From assembly GCF_027595985.1 (NCBI RefSeq), contig NC_073304.1:45849637-45913636 (forward strand): a stretch of DNA of 64,000 nucleotides. The letters run 5' to 3'. This DNA comes from Sorex araneus. Its lineage: Eukaryota > Chordata > Mammalia > Eulipotyphla > Soricidae. Of this stretch, positions 13,601 to 25,350 are shown in pieces. Every line of letters starts with the position of its first letter. Positions within the stretch are counted from its first letter, which is position 1. The notes beneath the pieces were generated by a model. The model was not told the origin of the DNA, ran no database searches, and worked only from the letters and a program-made list of their open reading frames with translations. Both the position numbers and the translations under genes were made by a program.

Positions 13601-13874
13601 CTCTAGAATTTTCCCAAGGAACAAATTCTATAATTTCTGGATACTTATTTTCAAAAGGATGTCAAGCAACTTAAAACTTCCTTTCATTTTTCTTTCTGTA
13701 CAATTTTTATATTAAAAATACAGAGCCATATTATTATTCACCCAGATCTAATATTATGTTTTATTCTTTTTTTTTAAAAAAAGGTAGGGCAGTTCATTGA
13801 TTACAAATGATATGTTTATTTCAAGATTCTATTAAAGTAGAATAGTGCCACATGCTTCGGTTACTTTAAATCAT

Positions 13875-14022
13875 TTACTTTATGGTTTTTGGGTCACACC
13901 TGGCTATGTCAGGGCTTATTCCTGGCCCTATACTCAGGGATCACTCCTAGCAGGGCTCTGGGAACCTGGATCTCCAACAGGCAAGACAAATGCCCTGCCT
14001 GTTGTAATATCTCTCCAGTCCA
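13875..14022 (-). mobile_element. SOR SINE
   Basis: Antisense copy: tggtttttgggtcacacctg tail side, actcagggatcactcctagc, and gttgtaatatctctccagtc head complement. Confidence 0.8.
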
Positions 14023-14394
14023 ACTCTGTTTATCTCCAAGTTTATTTCAGCTGGAAACACAACCACAGTCAGCTCTCAACTGACTCATTTTTAGAAAAAT
14101 ACAAAGTAATCAAACATTGTGAATGAAATCATATTAGAGCTTTTGCCAGTTGTTTTTTAATCTTAAAAAATATGTATCAATAAAAATTTAATAATGAGAT
14201 AAAAATGGAATCATATAAATACTCAATTAAATCCAGAGATGACAGAAGTGGAGGACATAGAAATCAAGAACAGCTGAAGAGTAAACAGCAAGATAGTTGA
14301 ATTCAATTCCGTGATATCAAGAATCACTTCAAATATGAATCATCTGACTATCCTACCTAAAGTGTGTATGCCTGTAACAGTAACACTTTAAAAT

Positions 14395-14637
14395 TCACTG
14401 TATGACTGTCACACTGTCTTCCCATTGTTCATTGATTTGCTTGAGCGGGCACCAGTAACATCTCCATTGTGAGACTCATTGTTACTGGTTTTGGCATATC
14501 AAATACGCCATGGGTAGCTTGCCAGGCTCTGCCGTGCAGCAGGGATATTCTTGCTAGCTTACCAGGCTCTCCGAGAGGGACGGAGGAATTGAACCCAGGT
14601 TGGCTGCGTGCAAGGCAAATGCCCTACCCACTGTGCT
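14395..14637 (-). mobile_element. Shrew SINE, SOR head with (ACAGTGAT)n-type tail, with 10-bp target duplication
   Basis: Antisense full-length copy. The tail complement (tgtatgactgtcacactgtc) comes first, then gatttgcttgagcgggcacc, ccaggctctccgagagggac, and the SOR head complement ggcaaatgccctacccactg. It is flanked by actttaaaat at 14385-14394 and 14638-14647. Confidence 0.85.
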
Positions 14638-15097
14638 ACTTTAAAATGCATGAGATGAAAACTGACAGAAGTAAAAATAATTTTTAAATAAAGAAGTATG
14701 TTATAGTAATTGTAGATTTCAACATCCCTTAGTAAGTAATCAATGAAACACACAGATTTAAAATAAAGATATAGATCAGGACTTCTTAAACTATTTTCAT
14801 TTTTGACACCTTTTCTCCTGAGAAATTTTTATGTGATCCCAGTATGTAGGTAAGTAAAATAGGTATACAATCTGATATCTACTGGTAATAATTCATTTTT
14901 ACAGTTTAATTTGACCCCTATTTTGTCTGATTCCCAAGACTCTCAGTCCTTTGACATACTGCTAACCACTTGTGTGTTCACTACTTGGCATTCAGTTTTG
15001 CACTTTTCTCGGTGTCTAAAAAGTTAACCATCTAAAAGGAAGGTTGTGAGTCTTTGATTTCCTTGGACTGACATCTAGATACTTGATAATGCTTTTG

Positions 15098-15300
15098 GAA
15101 GAAGGCTCAGTGGGTAAAGCACCATGAGTTTGGTCCTTGATTTCATCCACAATTGGTAAGCATGATCCAAGAATCTCTGTTGGCAGCAACTTGCAATGCC
15201 ACAGCAGCGTATTGCACACAACCAGCTGAGTGTACATTGCAAGAAAAGATGTACAGATGCCTCTGGCCAAAGGGCAGCCTCCAGAAGCACATAATCATGC
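15098..15300 (+). mobile_element. Possible diverged tRNA-derived SINE
   Basis: ggctcagtgggtaaagcacc resembles a box A head, and tttggtccttgatttcatcc sits where box B would be. The remainder has no recognised family. Confidence 0.25.
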
Positions 15301-15465
15301 TTGTGTTCCAACTCAAGTGATCACAGCAACAATGTGAAGGAAAAAATTTTAAAAATAGAGTGCCAAAGGAGAGGTTAGCAGGAACTGGTACAGCAATTGT
15401 TCAGTCAAAACCACCTAGATGCTTGTTTATATTATTTTCTCTAATGAAAGTCTAGGTTCAAACCA

Positions 15466-15850
15466 TCACTGTATCACTGTATCACTGTCATCCCGTTGTT
15501 CATCAATTTGCTTAAGCGGGCACCAGTAATGTTTCCATTCTTCCTAGCCCTGAGATTTTAGCAGCCTATCTTTACTCGCCCTTCCCAATGGTGCCACATG
15601 GGAGGCTCTTTCAGGTTCAGGGGAATGAGATCCACCATTGCTACTGTTTTTTGGCATATTGAATACGCCACAGGGAGTCTTCATCAAAACCCTGAATGAA
15701 CGGTTTGAGGCTCTTCCTGTTCCTGGAACAAGCAGATATCAGTGGGCTACACTAGCACGTGACAGGGATGAATGGAGACGTTACTGGCGCCCGCTCAAGC
15801 AAATCAAAGATCAACTCGATAACAAGTGATACAAGTGATACAAGAAATTT
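15466..15850. mobile_element. Short foldback copy of the (ACAGTGAT)n-tail retroelement
   Basis: The left arm (15473-15555) reads as the tail complement tatcactgtcatcccgttgt, aatttgcttaagcgggcacc. The right arm (15762-15846) reads in the other direction: gacgttactggcgcccgctc to gtgatacaagtgata. The two arms are about three-quarters identical as inverted repeats and enclose about 200 bases. Confidence 0.7.
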
Positions 15851-16239
15851 CTGGATGAGGCTCTTCTGAGCAGTGGAGTCTCGCTGAGGGCATGGTGTCA
15901 ATTGTGGAGTGTCTGTTACCTTGTCTCTTGACCTGTTTTCTCATCTAAGGAGTGCATATTATTACACAGGCTACTATGACCACATGTCATGCATATGTAT
16001 ACATATAGTATTAATGGGTGTTCAGTATGTTCACAAGAATGGTGGGTTTATGTTCGGTACTGTCAGGGACTTAAAAATATGTTTCAATAGCTAATCTCCT
16101 ACAGAGATGAGGCACAAAATATTCACTCTTCTTTGAGACTGGGATGAAATGCACTTTCCTACTTTTCCCAAGAAGATAACCCTCTCTTTTTCAGTGCGCC
16201 AAACCACGGTTTGACATTTATTTTATTTGAGTTATTTGT

Positions 16240-16410
16240 GTATTTCTCATGTGCTGTCCAGGAAGCCTCTCTCTTATGGGAGGAATACGGTCTTGCTCAT
16301 CTGTGTCCTTCCTTCCTCTGCTCACCCACCCTAAACTGTTGGCACAAATAGCACCTAAGCAATGCCTAGAACTTTGCTGGTTCTAAGTGTTGATAAATTG
16401 AATTGTGACA
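16240..16410 (+). mobile_element. Possible L2 3' end
   Basis: aggaagcctctctcttatgg, ctgtgtccttccttcctctg, aatgcctagaactttgctgg and ttgataaattgaat follow the order of an L2 3' end, strongly diverged. Confidence 0.35.
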
Positions 16411-17190
16411 AATGGTACTCAAAGACTGTGTGCACCCAGACCAGAGACTGAGAAACCAAGAAAACAGAGCTTGCTACTATTTGTCCTAAAGAAATTGTCC
16501 AGGCATCACTCATTTCTATATGAATAAATGGCATTCAGCACCTCAGACAGTAGATGTGATTGGAAGTCTATTGAAGACAGGTGTAACAAATGATTCTGTC
16601 CCAAATATGAACTGAGCAGCTTGCTAACTTTCAGGAATCCTGGCACCCAAATTTAACTGCTACTGTGAGAAACTCCAAGAACCATTTCTAAAACTCAGCT
16701 AGTGTAGTTGTACCTGTCCAGATTAGTGTGGGCTAAAGGGAACTTCCCAGTGGAGTCCACTGTGATTTTCCAGAATTTCGTTAAATTCTTAATGGTCAAG
16801 TTGGCCTGCAGGATATCCGGTTTTGTTCTGTGGAAGGTTGTGCAAAGTCAAGGAAGCTAGGTGCAATCAGTAGCATTTCTATTAATTTAAAGGGAACACG
16901 GGTGTCATCTCTGTCTCATAGTGGGCACATGTATGTCACACGTGCGCAGTCTATAGCTTACACCCTCTCAGTCCAGGATTGAACATTTCCACTCATGATG
17001 CCTATTTACCAGAGAAATATAACACAGCCAAGCACTGCCAGAAACACTGAATTCATTACCAGGTCCATTTTGAATTAACTTTTAGTTGTTGTGAATTCAG
17101 AAATCTTTTCCTTTTGCTGCACTCCATATGGGGTCATATCCCACAGTTTCAGAAGCTAGAATTTTGGCATGCAAAACTCTCACACAGTAA

Positions 17191-17250
17191 TCTCAGTAAT
17201 CATTTCGAAGATACTGCTTCTCTCAGTAATCATTTCGAAGATACTGCTTT
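17191..17250. repeat. 30-bp tandem duplication
   Basis: The unit at 17191-17220 (tctcagtaatcatttcgaag...) is repeated at 17221-17250 with a single difference at its last base. Confidence 0.95.
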
Positions 17251-17338
17251 ACTAGATTGAACGGTAACCACAGGTATGGGGATGCAAATACTGACTTATA
17301 TTTTGTGCAGACGGCCCTCAAATAACATTCTTTTCTTT

Positions 17339-17465
17339 CCTTTTTTTTACACAGTTGTTCATAATACAGGCATTCAGTATCCCAACATCAGTCCCACCAC
17401 CAGAATGACCTTCCTTTCACCATTGTCCCCATTTTACCAACTACCCTCAAGTCTGTCCTCTTAGC
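17339..17465 (-). mobile_element. L1 3' end fragment
   Basis: Antisense: cataatacaggcattcagta, cccaacatcagtcccaccac and ccattgtccccattttacca match the order of other L1 3' ends in the window. Confidence 0.65.
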
Positions 17466-17784
17466 AAACACATAACAATTTATTTTATATTGCTTGTTAC
17501 AACTCAATGACTAATGGAATTATCAAAATTACTTCAGTAAAATAAAACTTGTGAAAATGGTTATTTTTCACCACAGGTCATTAAGTCCTTGCTTAAAGAT
17601 TTGTTTGTTGCTAGTTTTGTTTTGTGTCATAGTTTTGGTTTGTTGAGTTTTGTTTGCTTCTATGTTACTTTCCCATAAAATTTGGTGTGTTCCTACTGGA
17701 ATATTACTATTGTTGAATTTGGAGGGGGTGTGGCCTTCCAGTTCAGAAACTTCAGTATCTGTAGAACTGGACCCAATGAATTAA

Positions 17785-18200
17785 CATGGTGGTGGCTGTG
17801 GGAAGTGGACTTGGCCACCAGGGCTTCTGGAAGTATGGGAGGAAGTCAGAAGAGGCTGTCTGCCCCATTACGAGAAGACCCCAGAGTTCTCAGCCAAATG
17901 ATATACAGGACTGGTGTACCTGGAATTTTCAAGGCTTAGTATCTCTGCAGAGATTAGTCATGAAGCAGTGCAATTTGACTTTTGGCATGGTGGCAGCTGT
18001 GGGTGTAGGTGTGGCTGCTGGGGCTTTGGCAGGGTGGGCACTTGTCCTTCCCCTCTCCCACGGGCACCCCAGAGTTTTCAGCTGGAAGACCAGTGTATCC
18101 ATGAATTTTAGCTGCTTGACTTGCATGTCCTTGGAGATTTAGTTATGACTCTGTAGAGCATGGCTGGTGGGTAAGCTGTCGTGGTGGTGGCTGTGGTATG
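17785..18200. repeat. Degenerate tandem repeat, period about 200 bp
   Basis: Unit starts are at 17785 (catggtggtggctgtgg), 17986 (catggtggcagctgtgg) and about 18180 (cgtggtggtggctgtgg). Both full units contain ccccagagtt.tcagc followed by a gac..gtgta.c segment and a tctctgcagagatt-like or tccttggagattt-like end. The open frames here (such as 17786-18142) follow from the composition. Confidence 0.6.
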
Positions 18201-20308
18201 TCAAATAACATTATTTTACTATAATATTGATGGCGAAAATAAAATCAGCTCCCAGTGAGGTCACTATTTCTGCTGAGTTCACACCTTCTTCCCAAGCTTA
18301 CATGGGTTTTCTCTGAGCACTCCTCTTTCCTGTCACATCTGTCCCAGAGACAGGCCCATAGTGGTCAGTAGTGTTTCGACAATGTCCCTGTCCAAGTGAG
18401 TGTGGTCAGGTGTGCAGTGTACCTTGTGATTACCTATGGTCTGGTCTCACCTTGAATTCTGGGTTGCTGGGGGCCCAACCACCTGAGACCTTAAGCTGGA
18501 ATAAGTGAACTGGAAAGTGAATAAGTGCAAATTATTATTTAATATTAAGAGAGTTTGAAGTCTGTATTTAGAAGTTTGGTGATGGCTGTGTTGCTGGTGT
18601 TATGCCATATGAACATAACTCATACCAATCAGTTTATGGAAATATTTGGTTTGTTATCCATTTTGCTTAAAGCTACATTTTTCCAAGAAGCTATCCATGA
18701 TGTGAAATGAGGATTTACTATATATCATGACCAGTGCTGAGGGATTGTTTTGTTTTCAGTGTTTGTCCCTAAACTCATGGTTTCACTTTTATATTGCTCC
18801 AGCAAAATCTCCCATGGAATGTTTAAATAAAAATTCTTGCAAAGGGTCCTACCTCTGTAGAGATTTTAACTCACTAAGTTTGGAGCATAGAGTAAAGATC
18901 TACATTTGGCAGACAACTTGGTAAGAGGGAGCTGTCATGAATCACATTTGAACAATTACTTCGAGTAAGAATCTTTTGAAGATTCGTGGGTATATTTTAA
19001 GGCCTGATAGGTCTGCCCTATGCTTTAGCATTGAATCTGTGAGACCAATGTGACCACAGTGGCTTAGGGGAGTACAGCAGGAGAGTCTGTAGCCCTTAAT
19101 GGCTCTCCTCAGACCAGAGGCCCCAGCATGTTTCCCCTTCAAGTCCTCATCCTAAGAAGGTCCTCATTTAATAACACATCATCTCACCTAGTTGTACCTG
19201 AACTGAGCAGATAGGCCACTCCCTTGCTCTAGGTGCTCACACATAGCAACTCATTTTAACTTGGCAGAGTAGGGGCTTGAACCCTTTGGATGATGCCAAA
19301 CCTAGTTCATAGTTTGCCAAGCTGTAGCTGTCTTCAAGGGTTCACTGGGGAAGACCACATGTCTAGCATAAGTAGGAGGCCCTTGCTTGTGTCTCAGGTA
19401 CCATGTGGCCCCAAAGCACTGCTGGTGGACTCTGCCACACAGAAGTGGTCTCAAGCTCTAAGATTCCCTGACTGCCAAGAGTTCCTCCCAGTAAAGGAGT
19501 TTTTGTATTAGATGATAGTAAAAAATATGTAGCTACCAGCAGAGTAAGTGCAGGCCTCTTCAGAACACCTCAATGCCCTGTCCACTGTGATGGTCCGGCC
19601 CAGTGACTAGGGTAAAGCAGCCTTTAGGGTGGTCCCTCAAGGCCTTGGTCTTCATTTGAAGTAGGAGTTCAAAACGAGATGTCACCTGCCTTCCTCCAAC
19701 TTCAAGAACGAGTGAAGATAAACACAGCATGGTGCCCCCAGACTCAAGTTCTTTTTTATTGATAGAGTAGAAAGGCTGAATAAGATGACTGGTTTCCATT
19801 GGAATGACAATAATATCCTCCGCCCCAAAATTCTATGATTCATAGTCTGATAAGGTGCCCCTGGATTTAATGAAGATCAGGAGTTAGAATACTTTCAACC
19901 CCAGCTATCTTACAAGTGCACCTGCCAAACCTCAAGTATTATTGATGGTCTGCCCCACTTTGTCCTTGGAATGGTTATATGTACCAGGACAGGTTTGTGT
20001 CCCACTGCAAAGATGACCTCTTCCTGTATGCCACAAGGGCACCTGGAAGGGCTGGGGGCCTCTTGCTAGGTCCTAGCTCATCTCACCATCCTACCCACCT
20101 CTGTGTGTCTGTCAGGGTCTGTCAGATATCCCACTGAGTGGAGCATGGAATTTTTTCCCCCAGATTATAGCGTGCAAAGAGCTCTGGCCTACTACAGATA
20201 CCCTATTCTATTGTTTTTCTACCATCTTCCCATTTATCAGCAGTTAGATCTATTCTATTTTCCTGCATAGTATTCAACTCTTCACAAACTTTTCAACCTA
20301 TGAGTCTC

Positions 20309-20455
20309 TCTGGGGTGGGGGTGGGAGTCACACCTGGCTGTGCACAGGAATCACTCCTGACAGTGCAAGTGCGACTATTTGTGGTGTCAGGATAGAGCCC
20401 AAGTCAGCTGTGTGTGAGGCAAACATTTTACCCTCTGCACTATCTTTCTGGCCCC
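20309..20455 (-). mobile_element. SOR SINE
   Basis: Antisense copy: gagtcacacctggctgtgca, gaatcactcctgacagtgca, cactatctttctggcccc. Confidence 0.8.
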
Positions 20456-20524
20456 ACAAATGATGAGTCTCTTATGAAGTTAAACTTCTTTTTTGTTGTT
20501 GTTGTTTTGTTGGTTTTTTTTGGG

Positions 20525-20738
20525 GGGGTGCTGGAGAGATAGTCCAGCAGGTAGGGCATTTGCCTTGCATGTGGCCGACCCAGATTCGATTCCTCCATCC
20601 CTCTTGGAGAGCCTGGAAAGCTACCGAGAGTAATTCGATATGCCAAAAGCAGTAATAACATGTCTCACAATGGAGATGTTACTGGTGCCCGCTCAAGCAA
20701 ATTGATGAACAACGAGATGACAGTGCTACAGTGCTTGT
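20525..20738 (+). mobile_element. Shrew SINE, SOR head with (ACAGTGAT)n-type tail, full length
   Basis: Sense copy. The SOR head (ctggagagatagtccagcag, tttgccttgcatgtggccga, agattcgattcctcc) is joined to the other body (cttggagagcctggaaagct, gccaaaagcagtaataacat, cacaatggagatgttactgg) and ends ggatgacagtgctacagtg-like. It shows both modules in one element. Confidence 0.85.
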
Positions 20739-20873
20739 TTTGGGAGGTCACGCCCAACAGTTCTGGGGATGGGAATGGGACTACACCCTCTACAGGGTCA
20801 TGTGGTGCCAGGGATTGAATTTGGGGCTCTTACATGCAATGTAGGTACTTCAACCTGCTGAGGTATTTCCCCC
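20739..20873 (-). mobile_element. SOR SINE, diverged
   Basis: Antisense copy directly after the preceding element: gttttgggaggtcacgccca, ggtgccagggattgaatttg, tgctgaggtatttcccccca. Confidence 0.6.
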
Positions 20874-21149
20874 CACCAAACCCGCACCCACACTTCTGAA
20901 CTCTCTTTTGCTAGCTGGGTTTAGCCTTCCTTTTTCTCTTGAGTATCCATTGAAATATGCTATGTCATAAGCGCTCCATTTTGACTTAAACATGAGCTCT
21001 GATTTAAAACCATGGCATTCTGATTTAACATCCCACACTTAATACAGCAGTGCCCAAGAACCATGCCCACAAGGTATTTGATGTAATTGGAAAATATTTT
21101 ATTCTGGCTCCAGTTTTCTAAAAGCATTCCAACAGCACTCATTCAAGGA

Positions 21150-21480
21150 GCTAAAATGGGAGCTTGATCTTGGAATTAATTAGAGATTAACACGGAATCT
21201 TAATTTTAAATGTATCAAAGGAAAGAAAACAATTTAGACCCCGGTGTACATCAAAGGATAATTCTATCTGGCAGTGCACAATGGCTTTGCAGCAGCCTAA
21301 TCTCCCACCACACCCCAGTGCTTCCATAGCTACCGCACCACAGAAGCCACAACAATATCTTTAGGGCCGTTTCTTCATGCAGGGAACTCTGTGGAGCTGC
21401 AGCGGGGATTTCATTAATTACAGCTATTTACAAACTCACACAAACTGATCACACATCCCCAGAAAATGTCCTCCCACTCA
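21150..21480. promoter_or_regulatory. Candidate distal enhancer about 30 kb upstream of BMP4
   Basis: A repeat-free, compositionally balanced block in an otherwise repeat-filled desert. It contains two ATCAAAGG motifs (21214-21221 and 21250-21257; TCF/LEF type), TAATTA cores near 21178 and 21415, and a forkhead-type TATTTACA at 21425-21432. The combination suggests a developmental enhancer. This is inference from motifs. Confidence 0.35.
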
Positions 21481-22435
21481 GCAAGTGGCCTCTCTGAAGT
21501 CATTGATGAACTGCCCTCTGATTGCTGTTATTGGACACTGATTGAACCCTGGCAAGGATGCCAACTCAAGCCCTGCCCTCGCCTGCAATCTCTGCAGTGC
21601 AAGAGGCCCCATGAGGCATGAGGCACTCAGCCAGAAGGATGTGAGAGGCCAAGAACAAGGTGGGAGAGAATTCAGAGTCTGACACCAGCTGCAGGCAGGG
21701 TTCATAGTGGTGTCAAATGTCAGCACTTTGTAGCAAGATTCCTATGCGCATACCTTCTGCAGAGCCAGGGCTCCTGTGCATTTTTCTTCACCCCCCCACC
21801 CCCATTTATTTGAAAATCATGTGCTGTAAAGGAAGAGCTGTGTATGGGAGGGTTTAATTTTTAATGGTTATATTTTTTTTTGCAGTGGTTTTTGCTTCTC
21901 ACCAACTTTTAATCACCTAGAGTTTCGTTAGAAACAAGTTTTTTATTCGAATAAACATTGAACTCTCAAAAGGGATTCAATATGCTTACTTCTGGCAAGA
22001 GAATTCTGGATAAAGTCACCCGTCTTTTATTTAGAGATCAAATTCTACCAAAAATCCATCATCTGAACCTTGAGTCAACCTGCTTACAATTTGAGACTTT
22101 GGTCAGGGAGTGGAATTTAGGATTTTAAATTAAGCTGCATTTTTATTTCATTAGGAAGCACATAGTTTAAGTGTCTCTTATTTCTGACCACATTTACTAA
22201 AAAGGATGCTCCACTTTCTACTTGCCCTACTCCTTTTCTTCCTCCTTTCCTAGTAAGCGTAACTAAAACAAAACTTTTTTTTACAAATCAGCAGTACATC
22301 TCTATTGGGTCACCTTTGTTCCAGCATTTTCTAATTTGTTTCTAAATTCTGAATCTCATGTGGCTCCCAACTGAAATAGTGATTGGGGTTCCTCCTGACA
22401 GCAGAGTGGATATTGTGGACAGCATTTTTCTACCT

Positions 22436-22605
22436 TTCTTTCTTTTTTTGGCTTTTGGGCCAACATTCAGTGGTGCTCAGGGCTTAGTCTTGGCTCTGCA
22501 CTCAGGGATCATTCCTGGAGGGACTCATGGGACTAGGTGAGGTCCCAGGGACCAAACCCTGGTCAGCCATGTACAAAGCAGGCTCCATACCTGCTGTACC
22601 TTAAC
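22436..22605 (-). mobile_element. SOR SINE
   Basis: Antisense copy: tttttttggcttttgggcca, tggtgctcagggcttagtct, ccaaaccctggtcagccatg. Confidence 0.85.
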
Positions 22606-22792
22606 TTTTATTTTAAAACACTTCCCAGGACCAACTTGCTCTTCCAGCCTGTGTTCTCCCTTGACCATGTACCCTTCCCCCTCTTCCACTCTGGGGAAGC
22701 AGTTATTCTTTCTCTCTTGAACCCGTACCTCCTCTCTCACTCCCCTCACATCTTTCCAAGTAAATTTCATTCAATGAAATCTATCTTACTTT

Positions 22793-22941
22793 GGGGCTGG
22801 AGTGATAGCACAGCAGGTAGGGAGTTTGCCTTGCACGTGGCCAACCAGGATCCCATATGGTCCCCAGGGGTAATTTCTGAGTGCAGAGCCAGGAGTTACC
22901 CCTGTGCATCGCCAGGTGTGACCTAAAAAGGAAAAAAAAAA
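22793..22941 (+). mobile_element. SOR SINE with 12-bp target duplication
   Basis: Clean sense copy: ggggctggagtgatagcaca, gggagtttgccttgcacgtg, gagttacccctgtgcatcgc, A tail. It is flanked by ctatcttacttt at 22781-22792 and 22942-22953. This is the plain poly(A) form of the family. Confidence 0.95.
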
Positions 22942-23240
22942 CTATCTTACTTTACTTTAAAAAACAAAACAAAAAGCCACTTCTCAGAGCCAATCCTCCC
23001 CAGGTTTGGACTAGAGCAATTACCAGGATCTAAAGGAGTCAGATACCCCACTCCAGGGATAAGGAGACCACAGTGTGCTTCCCTCACCCTGGAAATGGCT
23101 TTTCTCTTCAAGAGGAGGTTTTTAGCTTGAACTGATATGTTGTTTGCTAGCATTTTCTTGGGTAGACTAGTCATCAAAGCATTTCTTCCTAAGAGGAAAA
23201 TTTTAAGCACTCTGTGAAAACATAAAAAATAAACTCTTGA

Positions 23241-23415
23241 GGGCTAGAGTCTTAGTACAGCAGGTTGGGTGCTTACCTTGCACACAGCCAACCCAGATTT
23301 GATCCCTGTGCCCCACATGGTTCCCCCAGAGCTGCTAGGAGTGATTCATCCCTGAATACAGAGCCAGGAGTAAGCCCTGAGCAATGCCAGGTATGGCCCA
23401 AAAAAGCAAATAAGT
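23241..23415 (+). mobile_element. SOR SINE
   Basis: Sense copy: gggctagagtcttagtacag, ccttgcacacagccaaccca, ggagtaagccctgagcaatg, then an A-rich tail. Confidence 0.85.
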
Positions 23416-25104
23416 AATAAGATAATTAAATTAAAGGGCAGGGTTTTTAAGAAAAGAGAAATAACCCCTTGTTTCCAATGATCCATTACTTTAATGAGAA
23501 TTCCCTCCCATCTTAAAAACGAATGCTAATATTGGACTTCACATGCTTAGTGGCGTTCCCAAACTGCTGAGCACATTCTCAGTTTTCTCATGTTTCTTGG
23601 TCCTTGTTTTGGTCTAGGATGAGAGGAGCATCTCCAGTGGTGGAGTGATTTTCTTATCACCCCTTCACTGCAGCCATGGAGATCTTTAACTCTTTAAGCA
23701 GTGGCATTTAAGGCTTGAGAACACCCAGAAGCTTGCCCCAGGCTTTAGACATTCTCAGTTTAGGAAAAAAAAAAAAAAGGCGGGGGTGGGGGTGGGGGAG
23801 AAGAGTGAGAAGGAGCAGCTTGGGTATCAACAAAGCAGAAATAGAATAAGCCAGGTAGTTCAATCCTGATAAGGAGATCTGCTGCAAATCAGGTAAGCTG
23901 AACTGCAAACAAATGCCCTAGCCTGGGCAGCCCTGGCCCCTCTCCCAGGCTTTGTATTGGGGGCATTCATGGCCTGAGTCTACTTAATGGCAAAAAAAAA
24001 AAGGGAGAGATAGGCGCTTTCCAAGCTCCTTGAGCAAGGAGGGTTATTCTTTCACTTTTACAAACATTTTTTAATCACATCTTCTTACCTTTCCTTTGTG
24101 CATCAGAAAAGAGGTTATCTAAGACCGAACGGTAGCCATCTCTACCCTGTGTTGAAATAACTGGTAGAATTATCAATTTTAAGAGGATTTTCTCACCAAC
24201 AGTTTATAGTTCACAATTGAAATGAAATAATAGACCTGAGGAATGCTTGGCCTCTGAAATGACACTCCAAGACCTGCCAAAGGAAAGCCCACTCTAAAAA
24301 GGAAAAAAGATCTTTGGAAAATATTCTTCAGCCCTAAAAGTCAAAATGTAAAGTTATTCTTTTATTAAGACTCTGCAAATTGATCTTATTTTAAACTATT
24401 TTATAATAAAGTCCATATGTCAGAATCATGATGTCAAATCCCTTAAACTAAACTGACAGTTGAAGAGATAATGGAAAAATGGAAAGATTTGATTTTTTTC
24501 AAAATATATCAGGAAATCTAGTTTTAATTTTAATATAAGACCATTCTGAATATTTTGCTTTATAATTATTTTTGTTTTCAATTCAATAAGATTTATAAAT
24601 AATACCAACTACATAGTGAATGCAAAACAAAGAACATGTGAGGATGAACCACATACCTGAAGTTAAGCTGTCCTCGACCTTAAGTGGTACAACTTTAATT
24701 GTGTTTTATTATTACTCTTTTTACTTTCATAAGTTTTTCAATTTAATACTTTTCAACCATAATAAATTTTGTTTAAAATATAAAAAGATTCCGATCGTGT
24801 GATTTACTTCATGGCTATTTTAAATGAGCCTCTTTCCCTTTCCAGTTCCTCTTTCTGCCTATCTTTCTGGCTTGAGATTCTCCTCAAGTTTCCTTTGAAA
24901 CTCTCAAGTTCTGTACAACTTGATCTTTGTTCTTCAGTCCATGTCACCTGCTTGGAACTGAACTCCCAGCCAAATCCAGGGAGGCTTCCAGGAGAAGGAG
25001 GCCAGGGGAACCGTGGGAGATGCTGTGCCCTGGTTCCACTGCTAGTCCCACAGTTGGGACAAGTGAAGATCCTTAGAAATAAGAGGCAAGAGGAGCAGAG
25101 TTTA

Positions 25105-25350
25105 GATAGTATAACTGATAGGGCCATATGCTTGACTCAGGTTCAATTCCTGGCAGCACACAGTCCCCTGAACATTAGCGGGTACAGCCCTGGAAGTCCC
25201 AGCACTACTGGGCTGGCCCAGGTAACCTCAGCACCGCAGGGCCTTTGCATAGAACTACTAACCCCCTTGGCTGAGGATCACTGGTGGGGCCCCTAGGTCT
25301 CCTGAGCACAGCAAAGCTTGGGAGTACCCTCCCCCCCCCGCCCGATCCCG
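25105..25350 (+). mobile_element. Diverged SINE, SOR-like
   Basis: gatagggccatatgcttgac, tcaggttcaattcctggcag (box B-like) and ctcctgagcacagcaaagct are in the expected order, but about 80 bases are inserted in the middle. Ends in a C run. Confidence 0.45.

Larger units (their letters stand above)
14648..20308. other. Intergenic sequence between listed repeats, no gene seen
   Basis: The gaps 14760-15097, 15851-16239, 16411-17190 and 18201-20308 hold no gene that I recognise. 18201-20308 is mixed-composition sequence with short open frames on both strands, none with a known domain. Confidence 0.55.

Noticed and set aside
15098-15300. Possible processed pseudogene
   Set aside because: Only a weak SINE-like head can be seen; no protein or RNA parent is recognised.
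24799-25296. 165-codon frame on the + strand
   Set aside because: It runs into a diverged SINE at 25105-25350 and has no recognisable domain.
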